A stretch of DNA of 64,000 nt from Euptelea pleiosperma (Eukaryota; Streptophyta; Magnoliopsida; Ranunculales; Eupteleaceae): positions 23,623,190-23,687,189 of the forward strand of contig CM068553.1 of the NCBI GenBank assembly GCA_035048495.1. The letters run 5' to 3'. Positions 21,690 to 32,053 of the stretch are shown one piece after another. Both the position numbers and the translations under genes were made by a program. The notes beneath the pieces are model-generated. The model did no database searches and was not told the DNA's origin. It saw nothing but the letters and a program-made list of their open reading frames with translations. How positions within the stretch are numbered: position 1 is the stretch's first letter; every line of letters begins with the position of its first letter.

Positions 21690-22406
21690 TCAAAGCTGCT
21701 TAGTGAAGATGAATAGGAGGGCAAACAGGGGTTCTCTGGCCGTGGTTAGTAGAGCTGCAAACTCATTGAGTTTAGTGGGAATGTATCTGAATGTAGCAGA
21801 CTCTAGTAGATCAGTAATATCATAATTATCTGAACCCGAGATGAAGTCAGACTCAAAGTGTTCGTGACACTGAGAGAATTTTTCCTCGGTTGAGTCCTGA
21901 AGTAGACTCTCTACGGCACGGTGTATAGACAATATCGACATGTGTTGGCTGTTCAAAAATGGGAACCTCTGCTTTGAGGTTGTCAAATGCCGTCGACATG
22001 TCATCGTCCCCACACCCGATGTTTACATCAATGATGGTGAGGAATTGTGGGCCAGGACAACTAGGTCCGTACTATCTAGACACGGCTCCGTGTCGGGAAT
22101 GTCTGCTTCATGTGCAGATGGTGAAGCATCAGAAGTAGATGATTCCTCTAAGCTAGGTATAGAAATTGGTGCTTGTAAGGGCATTGAAGATGGAGACTCT
22201 GGTTCATCACTAATGTTGCATGATTCACTGGGGTCGAGGAATGGTAGGTCTAGGCCAATTGGAATCCTATGATTGAGACACAGCTCAGTGTCCTGAATGT
22301 CTTCTTCAGGGTCAGAATTAGAAGCAGCATAGGTAGAGTGAGAAATTGGTTTCTCTGAGCTAGGTTCAAGATTTGGTGCTACTAAGGGCACCAAAGATGG
22401 ATACAC
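21690..22406 (-). pseudogene. Gag-protease C-terminal remnant related to G1
   Basis: Minus-strand frames give IGCGDDDMSTAFDNLKAEV, matching IGCRDENMSIAFGNLKAEV of G1, then VESLLQDSTEE matching VESLIPDSTED. Upstream, two copies of a Ser/Pro/Glu-rich block ending DTELC / DTEPC match the DTEPCQDNRIPVILGRPFL region, so part has been internally duplicated. Frames are broken and the catalytic DLGAS region is missing. This remnant, between family A LTR pieces, ties the LTR family to G1-type coding sequence. Confidence 0.8.
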
Positions 22407-22572
22407 TAGCTCCTCAGTAATCTGGCTCGATCTAGGGGTGGTAACAACTTCTATTTCCTCCTAGAAATTCCAGTTTTGGTGCATGGGTTGCGACTCCTCC
22501 TCATAGACAGTAGCCATTTTATTGTCCTCATGGTAGGATATATGGTGACTAGGGAAATTGACTTCTTCACAC

Positions 22573-23313
22573 TCAGAAACAAATATTAAACCCTAAAGAG
22601 AGAAAAAAATCTAGAGAAAGAAAATTATCAAAAAGCACCTAGAGAGAGTGAAATAATAGAAACTAGGTAAAGAGAGAGTAAGAAAAGAGGAAAGAGAAAA
22701 CTAGAGAAAGAAGATAGGTTTTAGGAAAAGAAAATAGAGAGAGAAAGGATTTGGGAAAGATTTCTAGAGAGAGAAAATAAACTAAAAGAAAAAAAAAGAG
22801 AAGAAAGGGAAAGAGAGAATTAGAGAGAGAAAGATTATAGTGAGAAGAATTTCTTACCCACTTACCAAGCCTCACAAACCTTGAGGGGAACTAGCCATGT
22901 GATCCAATGAGGAGGGCAGTCCGGCGTGGAGATCTAAAGTGGCATGTGCCTCACGGCCAAACCATAAAGGAAACAGTGTGAGGTGGTAGGTCCGAACCAG
23001 TGGTTTGGTGGTGGCTAGAGTTGCAAGTTTTTGCAACTCTTAAAAGATATTGATGCCGGTTTGTCTTAGTGCAGGTTGATGGAGAAAACGTTGCCGAAGG
23101 GTAGAGCGAATTTGTCCGGATATGCAGTCTAGGTAGCAACCACTTTTAGGAGCACGGTGATAGTGGTGGGAGGTGCGTGCACACGTTAAGACAGGGAGAA
23201 AATACCGTGAGGAGCAACGAAGATGTGGACGGTGAAGTTAGTTGCAGGCGGCAAGATGAGAGGGGCGGCAGTAAGGAGGAGGGGCGCACCAGGTTTGCAG
23301 GCAAGAGGAGGAG
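22573..23313 (-). repeat. Family A LTR (5' LTR of the decayed element), proximal part
   Basis: Starts inside the LTR, in the 'ctagagagagaaa' zone found about 280 bp into full copies, so the LTR end, PBS and gag start were deleted. It includes the donor-like CTTGGTAAGT (minus, near 22866-22857) and a perfect 10-bp palindrome AGAGTTGCAA/TTGCAACTCT (23017-23040). It closely matches 18092-18205 up to 'ggaggagttg', where it is cut by the copia LTR. Confidence 0.7.
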
Positions 23314-24434
23314 TTGTCCGCTTGTTCAGTTTGGTACACCCCAAACCTACCGTCGATCGGCTGCTCCGATCTTAATTCTCAACACTCTCGCCTTTGCAGA
23401 AGGTGAAGGATTCTGTATACCCTAAACCCTAAGTTGTCAGGCTACTAGGTCGAATATATAAGTGGAAGACCTAAGCTGAGAAATGGATCAAGCACTTGGC
23501 TTCAATCAAGAAGAGGAACAAACTCACAAGATGTAAATGAGAAACAAGCTTATTGTTCTTCGAATAGACACTCTAATAAATAAATATTTTCTTCTCTCTC
23601 TTGAAAGATTGAGTCATTCTGTGTCTCTGTGTGTGTTTAAAGAAGGTATAGAAGGATTGTATTTATAGAATTCATGACCCTGAGTCATGTAGAACGTGGG
23701 AGAGTGGAACCAAGAATTTTAGATCTAAGAATGACTAAGATCGTGCTAAGTCCAATCGATTAGGCCATGTCCAATCCATTGGGTATAAGTGTCCAATCGA
23801 TTGACCTCAATAATTTTTCTATTCCGTAGGCTCTAATCGATTACACAGAAGTCTCCAATCGATTGGCTTCAAATAAGTTTCTGTCTCAAAGGCTCCAATC
23901 GATTTCACAAAGGTCTCTAATCGATTTGGCTTTGAACATGTTCTGCCTCACAGACTCCAATCGATTTCACAGAGTCTCCAATCGATTGGGCTTATATATT
24001 GTTCTGCCTCGTAGCTTCCAATCGATTGCAAAGAGTCCTCTAATCAATTGGGCTATATCCAATCGATTGGATAAGTTCCAATCGATCGGACTCTCCCATA
24101 AGTCAATATCTTTGACTCAGACTCGGGTCTGTCCAATGACTAGGTTTGACCATTATATTTTATTCATTTTAAACCTATTCCAATAGTCACTAAGTCACTT
24201 ACCTTCTTAATCGAGTGTACACGATCTATAACCGACAATTGGATAGTTACTCAGATGACTCCTGTCATCAATCGTTTGATTCTTGTTGTCTCTGTCTTCT
24301 AGTCTTCAAGTAGTCGGCAAAGTATGCATACCACGACATCTCCACACTACACTGGTGCTCGTAGGAACGGTTACAAAAATATTTTTATGTCAAATAGAAT
24401 CTTTGCCAAATTGAATATGAAAATATTCCTTCCA
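23314..24434 (-). repeat. C1 3' LTR, truncated at its distal end
   Basis: Collinear with 30145-31298 of the 5' LTR but missing about 460 bp at its left end, where it abuts family A LTR sequence at 'ggagttg|tccgcttg'. It also lacks a 30-bp segment present in the 5' LTR around 'caaaaggtgttgagtcac'. It contains the CCAATCGATTGG array at 23751-24090. The intact right end follows the polypurine tract. Confidence 0.85.
23751..24090. repeat. CCAATCGATTGG palindrome array in C1 3' LTR
   Basis: About thirteen degenerate copies of tCCAATCGATTGG, 20-40 bp apart. Each is two back-to-back CCAAT boxes around ATCGAT. The partner LTR carries the corresponding array at 30612-30952. Spacers differ between units, so this is not a simple tandem repeat. 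Probably a U3 regulatory array; function is inferred. Confidence 0.85.
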
Positions 24435-24449
24435 ATCTCCTCCTTCGGC
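24435..24449 (-). promoter_or_regulatory. C1 polypurine tract
   Basis: Minus strand GCCGAAGGAGGAGAT immediately before the LTR start TGGAAGG. Confidence 0.75.
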
Positions 24450-25959
24450 AATTACATGACAAAATATAGAAGGTAAAAAATGAAAAATACAATCTCACCC
24501 TCTTACATGATTCACTCACTATCTCACACTCTCTCGGAGATAATCGAACAGATAATGGAATAGCTTTTTATCTGTTCCCTGCACAATCTACCAACAATAC
24601 ATACCATATAATATCATCGACAAGCAATAAATCATTACAATGCAGTGAGTTAATTATGCACATCACAAGTAGAAAAATTGAAAAAATAATGCAAATAATT
24701 TTTTCTCCCCCTATCTCATGCACCTACTTATTTTTTGCATCTACTTATTTTTACCTCTATGATTTTATCTCCTCCTTTTTGTCACAAATTGACAAAAGTA
24801 CAGAAATATAAGTAGATAATAAGCATGCAATGAATGTCATCATGAAGAACAAGTGCAAAGATATATATCCAACCATAATAAAATCAATTAACAGTAATCA
24901 TCAAATTATAGAAGATCTTGATAATAGTTTGAACCTTGAAGAGTCGTGACATGAATAACAATTAAGATGAATTTATTTCAAAAAAAATTATAAAACAAAT
25001 GAATGTTTATTTAAATTTGGTTGATTAGTACTGACTTAGAGTAACTCAAAATACAAAACTCAAGTAAGATATAATTCCAACTCGAACATGAGATAGATAG
25101 AATTTTGTATTCGTCAGTTAGCCCAAAAATACTAAGTCATTGAAAGTAATAAAATCATTGCTCTTGAGAACCAGTAGTGAATAATGTGCTAACATCATAA
25201 TCGAAACAAAATAAGATATGTAATTTCAGTAAAAATCCAAAAATCATATTCTAGAAATCCTGAAGGTATCTTGTATCCAGATATGAAATCCTCCTTAGAG
25301 CTAATAAGGGTTCTCACGCACACTCATGTAAACGGGTATTTGCTGATGGATAAGAATTTTTTTAGCAAATTGACTGTCTTTTACACCATTTTTATTTACT
25401 TTGAATATAGGTAGCTTTCACTCTCCATGTAGGTAGCCCTTTTCTGCAGCAATGAGAAATCAAATTACAATTTCAAACAGGGCCATATAGATGGCTTTCA
25501 CTCTAATTTTTGTGGAGGTAGCTATTTCCTTAGAATAATAACTCACATTGGAAAACCAACAGTCGACTATAGTGCAATTTTGAAATCAACCGAAGGCAGG
25601 AACACTGCTAATTTGAAGTCATATCTAGTAGAGGTTTATTCCTTATTCCTGAAATAAGCACTAGAAATAATACTGAAATCATATCAATTCCTGAAGAAAA
25701 ATCAGTCAGTGTGTAGTGTGTGAAATATACGTTGACAAGAGATAATTTTATCCACTGACATAGACAAGGTATAATAGACTAATCATTACAAACATTGAAA
25801 AATATATATATCATCATGTTATGATCTTGATAGTGCCTATGTCAAGTCTGAATTTAGATCATTCAAAATCCGTTCTAATCAACCAGACTACCATAAAAGC
25901 ACAAAATACAAGATCAATCAATCAAACTAATACCGATAGATTTATGAAGAAACTAGAAT
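24450..25959 (-). other. C1 post-pol non-coding region
   Basis: About 1.5 kb between the end of RNase H and the PPT. AT-rich, stops in all frames. SIRE-type elements can carry an env-like ORF here; none is visible. Confidence 0.6.
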
Positions 25960-27381
25960 CTAACGACATCAAGAGGTTTTGAAAAAATATCCGCTAATTG
26001 CTTTTCTACAGCGACATGCTACAAGGTGATAATTTTTTCTTCAACAAGATCTCTAATAAAATGATGACGAATGTCAATATGCTTAGTTCTAGAATGTTGA
26101 ACAGGGTTTTTCGATATATTTATAGCACTCGTATTATCACAATAGATAGTCATCAATCCTTGATTGATCCCATAATATGTTAACATCTGCTTCATCCATA
26201 GCAGTTGAGTACAACAACTGTCAGCTGCAATATACTTGGCTTAGCAGTAGATAGAGAAATACAATTCTGTTTCTTGCTTTGCCAACTAACTAGGCTATTA
26301 CCAACATAAAAACACCTACCACTGGTGTTTTTTCTATCATCAACATTTTCAGCCCAGTCAGCATCAAAATAACCTGCAATGCAGTAGTATCAAAAGAATA
26401 CTAGAGACCATATCCTACAGTTCCACTAACATACCTGATGATACGTTTGACTGCAAGAATATGAGATTCTTTGGGATTAGCTTGAAATCTAGCACATGCA
26501 CCCACACTGAAAGAAATATCAGGACGACTAGCAGTGAGATATAGTAAGCTTCCAATCATGCTTCTATACAAAGTTTGATCAACATCCTTTCCTTCAATAT
26601 CTTTACTCAGTTTTGTAGTAGTACTCATAGGAGTACGATGATGTTTACCTGATTCCATACCAAATTTTTTAACTAAGTCTTTACTATATTTGGATTGAGA
26701 AATAAAAATTTCATCATCCAATTGTTTAACTTGAAGACCCAGAAAATAACTCAGTTCACCTACCATACTCATTTCGAATTTCTTTCTCATTTGTTCTGAA
26801 AACATGTGAGCATGATCAACAGATGTGGACCCAAATACAAATCATCAACATAAATTCGAGCAATCACATAAATTGCCTAAACAGTTTTAACAAATAAGGT
26901 CTTGTCCACTTCTCCTCTGATGAAACCTTGATGAAGCAGAAAAGTGGTCAATCTCTCATACCAAGCCCTAGGAGCTTGTTTTAAGCCATACAAGGTTTTT
27001 TTGAGGCGATAAACTTGATCAGAAAATTTTGGATCCTCAAATCCTTTGTGTTGTTCCACATAAACTTCTTCTTGAAGAACACCATTTGAGAAGGCACTCT
27101 TGGCATCCATCTGAAAAAGTTTAAATTTAAGATGACATGCAACAACAAACAAGATACGAATGGATACCAATCTAGCAACATGAGAAAAAGTCATCAAAAT
27201 CAATGCCTTCAATTTGAGTATAGCCTTGAGCTACAAGTTTGGCTTTATTTTTGACAACAGTTCCATTCTCATCCGATTTATTTTTGAAAATCCATTTAAT
27301 GCCAATAACATTAGTATCTTTAGGTCTGGACACTAAATACCAAACATCATTTCTAGTAAATTGACTTAGTTCCTCCTGCAT
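25960..27381 (-). pseudogene. C1 reverse transcriptase-RNase H, degenerate
   Basis: Minus-strand pieces in order: a copia RT start (WIFKNKSDENGTVVKNKAKL, VAQGYTQIEGIDF); the central LFQMDAKSAFSNGVLQEEVY block and LYGLKQAPRAWYERL; the catalytic IYVDDLYLG at 26855-26838; GELSYFLGLQVKQ; SLLYLTASRPDISFSVG; RNase H ending ADIFSKPLDV near 25966-25995. At least one stop (just before the YVDD segment) and several frameshifts separate the pieces. It would copy element RNA into cDNA if intact; here it cannot. Confidence 0.9.
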
Positions 27382-27638
27382 GGTACTAATCTAATTTTCA
27401 TCAGTAAGACCTTCAGAAATATTTTTGGTTCAATCTGAGAAGTATAGCACACAAAATTAACAACATTTTCAATCTATCTTCTAGTTTGAACTCTACTTCC
27501 TGCCTCACTAATGATATCAGCACTAAGATGATTTTTCTTAACTCATAAGGGAAGAGATTTATCAGCATGAGAATCACATGAAGGAGGAATAATATGAATG
27601 TCATCAATAATCTAACAGATATCATCACAGTTGTCATC

Positions 27639-28613
27639 CTATAAGGAATTTTCTTCAATATTTAAATCATCAATAACTACATTAATAGACTCCATGATAG
27701 TTTTGATTCTTTGATTAAGAACCTGATAAGCTCTACTATTAGTGGAATAACCCAGAAAAATTCCTTCATCACCTCTTTTGTCAAAAATTTTCAAAGATTC
27801 TCTATCTCTAAGAATATAACATTTGCTCCCAAAAACCTTAAAATATTTGACATTAGGTTTTTCACTCGACCAGATTTTATAAGGAGTGTTTAAAGTTCCG
27901 AGTCTCAAACAAACTCTATTGAGAGTATAACAAACAGTATTCACTGCTTTAGCCCATAAGTTTTGAGGTAAGTTTTTGTTGTGAACCATCACCTGGGCCA
28001 TTTCCTGAATCACCCTATTCTTTCTTTCAACCACTCCATTATACTGTGGTGTAATAGGTGTAGAAAATTCATGCTTAATGCCAATGGCATCATAGTATTC
28101 AGTGAGGTGAGAATCTTCAAATCCTCCATAGTCAGTATTGCTCCTGACGACACTGTAGCCTTTTTCATTTTGAATTTTTTGACATATCTTTTCACATTCT
28201 TCAAAAGCATCTGATTTTTCTCTAAGAAAAGCAATCCGTGTAAGTCGAGAGTAATCATCTACCATGACCAGAATGTATCTTTTTCCTCCCAAACTTTCAG
28301 TCCTCATAGGACTCATGAGATCCATGTGAATCAGATCAAGTACTTTGGTGGTAGCACAATAATTTCTCTTTTTGTGAGAGCTTTTGATTTGTTTACCGAT
28401 TTGGCAAGCTCCACAAATAGTGCTAATAGGTTTTCCTAATTTGGGCACACCTCTCACTAATTCTTTATTAGTGATTTTAACTAGGTCCTTTTGGTTCATG
28501 TGACCTAGTCTTTGGTGCCATAAGTCAAAATCATTTAATTTGGCAGAATTACAGATAATCTTGGAATTTCTACCAATAATATAATAGTTCTCAGAGGTTC
28601 TTGAACCTCTCAT
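27639..28613 (-). pseudogene. C1 GAG-pre-integrase and integrase core
   Basis: The longest surviving C1 frame (324 codons). It has the zinc-binding H…H…CxxC segment (WHQRLGHMNQ … CGACQIGK), then the rve core with HMDLMSP (first Asp), a position usually reading SDNG/SDHG now SNTDYGG, and GVVERKNR (catalytic Glu), then GIFLGYSTNSRAYQV. The second catalytic region is altered, so activity is doubtful. The frame is fused only to the end of PR. Confidence 0.9.
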
Positions 28614-28922
28614 AACACATTTGCCAGGTTCATCAATGACATCACATCCTTGGCTTGTGAATTTAACTGTATGATTATTATCGCATATTTGACTTATGCT
28701 AAGAAGGTTGGCTTTGAGTCCTTCAACACAGAGAACGTTATCAAGCTTAGGAATACCTGGAGCTGAATACTTCCATGACCAATGACCTTAGCCATACTTC
28801 CATCCCCAAATGTTACACTCCCATCCTTATGATCTTCAACATGACAAAACATTGACTTATCTCCAGCCATGTGCTTAGAACAACCACTGTCGAGATACCA
28901 TTTGTTGTTCTCTAAAGCTTAA
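28614..28922 (-). pseudogene. C1 aspartic protease
   Basis: Minus-strand frame with the active-site WYLDSGCSKHM (DSG) followed by SVTFGDGSMAKVIG, then a 1-base deletion just after GHGSIQ. The second copia copy (37556-37771) keeps the extra base. After the shift it continues PKLDNVLCVEGL and LLSISQICDNNHTV into the integrase frame. Confidence 0.85.
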
Positions 28923-28966
28923 AAAACAGAATGAATCATAAGGCATTTTTTATCATCTTTTCTCAC

Positions 28967-29587
28967 TCAAATGATCTTATACTTAGAAAGTGGTTTAACA
29001 AGTTTTGTCATTTGTTTGGGAAGAAACGAATTGTTTCTCCTTTTGTCATTTCTGGACCATTGATTCTTAGCAACATGACTATCAAACAAGGTTTTTCTCA
29101 ATTCAAAAATTTTAGAAATCTCTCTCTTTAGTTCATTAGATTTTAGGTATAACTCACTTAGCCTAGAATTATGATGACCAATCAATTCAGTTTGTTTGAA
29201 CTTTGTTGTCATACATTTTCCTGTAGAATATCTGAGTTTTACATTATTCTTATGTTTACTAAGATGAGAATCAAAATTCTTAGATTTAACAATATCAGAA
29301 TTATTTATCAATTGATTCTTTAAAGACTTTTGGAACTCATTTTCCAACACTTTGTTTTTCATTAGAAGCAATTTCTTTTTTTCTTCCCACTGTTTCCTTT
29401 CATTAGTGAGTTCAATATTCGCCAATTCTAACGAAACATTTATATAATCCAATTTCTTCATTTGTAAAGGTAGAACTTTATTTTCTTTGATCAATCTAAG
29501 ACTTTCTAAATACAGTTTCTCATAAGCTATATTCAGATGGTCCTCAGACAATGGAGATCTAGATGTATTTTCACCTTCTCTTTGCAT
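28967..29587 (-). pseudogene. C1 gag-derived coiled-coil region, 206 codons
   Basis: Lys/Glu/Leu-rich heptad-like protein (LYLESLRLIKENKVLPLQMK; LANIELTNERKQWEEKKKLL). It starts only about 80 nt after the PBS. The usual copia gag core (UBN2-type domain and CCHC knuckle) is absent, so gag is N-terminally deleted. The second copy at 37952-38245 begins at nearly the same point. Confidence 0.75.
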
Positions 29588-29665
29588 TTTGACAAATTAA
29601 TAAAAATAGACTGATTTCACAGGAATCTAAATTCAGGTGATTAAACCTTAAATAGAAAAATCCAT

Positions 29666-29675
29666 TCTGATACCA
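29666..29675 (-). promoter_or_regulatory. C1 primer-binding site
   Basis: Minus strand TGGTATCAGA, complementary to initiator tRNA-Met, two bases inside the 5' LTR end. Confidence 0.9.
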
Positions 29676-29677
29676 AT

Positions 29678-31298
29678 TGAAAATAATACCGGTCCGTTCT
29701 CTTTAATCCAATATACCTAAAAGGGGGGTTGATTGGGTATTTAAAAATTAATTATACCTACACAGTTTTACTGGTCTATGGTAGGACAACAAAATCGCAT
29801 GCCTTAGTTGTTTGATAAAAGATTCTCACAACCAACTCAAATCAAATATACCTCCGTGGTATATTTTCTTTTTATCGTTTGGTCTAATCAAAATAGATAG
29901 CGGAATACAAACAAACAATCACATAAGACAAGAGATTTTTACGTGGAAACCTTAGCCAAGGAAAAAACCACGGGACCACGTCCAGACAGAAAGTATCACT
30001 ACTGAAAAGTTAAACAAAACAAAGGTTACCTATGCAGCACCATTGCAAATACAGCTTCCAACCTTAGCCAAGGTCTACTGTCGATGCGTCCACGTCCTCT
30101 GAATCAATGCTATGAATCCAAGCGCGCCCTTCCAGCTAAGAAGTCTTGTCTGCTTGTTCAATTTGGTACATCCCAAACCTACCGTCGATCGGCTGCTCCG
30201 ATCTTAATTCTCAACACTCTCACCTTTGCAGAAGGTGAAGGATTCAGTACACCCTGAACCCTAAGTTGCTCAAAAGGTGTTGAGTCACACTGGTACACTC
30301 AGGCTACTAGGTCGAATATATAAGTGGAAGACCTAAGCTGAGGAATGGATCAAGCACTTGGCTTCGATCAAGAAGAGGAACAAGCTCACAAGATGTGAAT
30401 GAGAAACAAGCTTATTACTCTTCGAATGGATACTCTAATAAATAAACATTTTCTTCTCTTTCTTAAAAGATTGAGTCACTTTGTGTCTCTGTGTGTGTTT
30501 AGAGAATGTATACAAGGGTTGTATTTATAGAATTCATGACCCTGAGTCGTGTAGAACGTGGGAGAGTGGAACCAAGAATTTTGGATCTGAGAAGGACTAA
30601 GATCATGTTAAGTCCAATCGATTGTACTCTGGGTCCAATCAATTGGGCCACGTCCAATCAATTGGGTATAAGTGTCCAATCGATTGGCCTCAATAATTTT
30701 CTTATTCCGTAGGCTCCAATCGATTACATAGATGTCTCCAATCGATTGGCTTCAAATAAGTTTCTGTCCCAAAGGCTCCAATCGATTTCACAGAGGTCTC
30801 CAATCGATTTGGCTTTGAACATGTTCTGCCTCACAGACTCCAATTGATTTCATAGAGTCTCCAATCGATTGGGCTTATATATTGTTCTACCTTGTAGCTT
30901 CCAATCGATTACACAGAGTCCTCCAATCGATTGGACAAGTTCTTATCGATCGGACTCTCCCATAAGTCAATATCTTTGACTCATACTCGGGTCTGTCCAA
31001 TGACTAGGTTTGACCATTATATTTTATTCATTTTAAACATATTCCAATGGCCACTAAGTCACTTACCTTCCTAATCGAGTGTACATGATCTATAACCAAC
31101 AAATGGGCAGTTACTCAGATGACTCTTGTCGTCAACCGTCTGATTCTTGATGTCTCTGTTTTCTAGTCTTCAAGTAGTCGGTGAAGTATGCGTACCATGA
31201 CATCTCCACACTACACTGGTGCTCGTAGGAACGGTTACAAGAATATTTTTATGTCAAATGGAATCTTTGCCAAATTGAATATGAAAATATAACTTACA
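29678..31298 (-). repeat. C1 5' LTR, about 1.6 kb
   Basis: On the plus strand runs TGAAAATAATACC to AACTTACA. Contains the CCAATCGATTGG array (30612-30952). The first 310 bp on the PBS side are matched by the copia fragment at 38308-38620. The boundary with the following X2 sequence is set by comparison with the other LTR. Confidence 0.85.
30612..30952. repeat. CCAATCGATTGG palindrome array in C1 5' LTR
   Basis: Corresponds to 23751-24090 in the 3' LTR, with several units mutated in one copy only (for example ccaatcaattgg). Confidence 0.85.
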
Positions 31299-32053
31299 AT
31301 ACGGGCCCACGATCAACCCCAAAAGCTTCTATCAAGTCTATATCCAATCAAAGGTGATCATGTAGATCAGTGAGCTCTGCTCAGATAAAGTGGGACAACA
31401 GCCAAGCTAGATCGATTAATCTGGAACAACACAATTCAAGTTACGGGACATAAAGATAATGGGCCAGTAGATCATGCTGATAGGCCAACAACAAGACTAG
31501 AAAATCTCTATCAAGTGAAAGAGTTTAAAACATGCTTGAAGAAAGACAAATGGATGGTGGGATCAGTGATAATGTTACATGCGTGGAAACTCATACAGAC
31601 AACCCACATTGTGGACCAAATCAATGGGTCATGGTGTTGGACCATTGTGTGAACCAAATTGATGGTCTGAGGTTATGGACCGAGGGTTGCTAGTCATTGG
31701 TCGATGGAGTGAAATAGTAGGTTTGTTTACAAAGAACATCGAATGATTAAAGCAGGAAGGACCCAAATGCTATGTTTATGAAACAAAGAGATGGGTGAAC
31801 AAAGTCGAGAAGCAGGGGCATATACAGATGAATAGTGGGTGCATTAAGAAGGAGACATTCTTGGTACACTTATGACATGGCAGCATGCAGGTGGGCCCCA
31901 CATCAAGTCAAGGAGAGAAGAGTTAACGACATCAATAAAGGAATGACTTTTTAAGGGCATGGGTAGTATTAAAAGAAATGAAAAGATGTTGTTGGACAAT
32001 TTTTGTGAAGGAAAGATTCATTTTGAGGAAAATACACTTTCCTTCGTGTAGAG
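31299..32053 (+). repeat. X2 LTR, 5' segment (start lost)
   Basis: Sequence between the copia LTR and solo LTR d. It has no gene. X2 is inferred from its far end at 35939. Its own TG start is missing, as is a left TSD, which fits a deletion that also removed part of the C1 3' LTR at 23313/23314. Confidence 0.4.

Larger units (their letters stand above)
23314..31298 (-). mobile_element. Ty1/copia element C1 (SIRE/Maximus-like), degenerate, gag core missing
   Basis: Minus-strand element about 8 kb long: 5' LTR 29678-31298, PBS 29666-29675, gag coiled-coil remnant, PR, INT, RT, RNase H, about 1.5 kb post-pol non-coding DNA, PPT 24435-24449 and a truncated 3' LTR 23314-24434. Domain order PR-INT-RT-RNase H is diagnostic of copia. 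SIRE-like placement rests on long LTRs, the initiator-Met PBS, the coiled-coil protein and the long 3' non-coding segment. Frameshifts and stops make it non-autonomous. Confidence 0.9.

Noticed and set aside
23751..24090. Regularly spaced CCAATCGATTGG words resembling a CRISPR array
   Set aside because: Repeat units are short palindromes with drifting sequence and uneven spacers, in a plant copia LTR, duplicated in the partner LTR.
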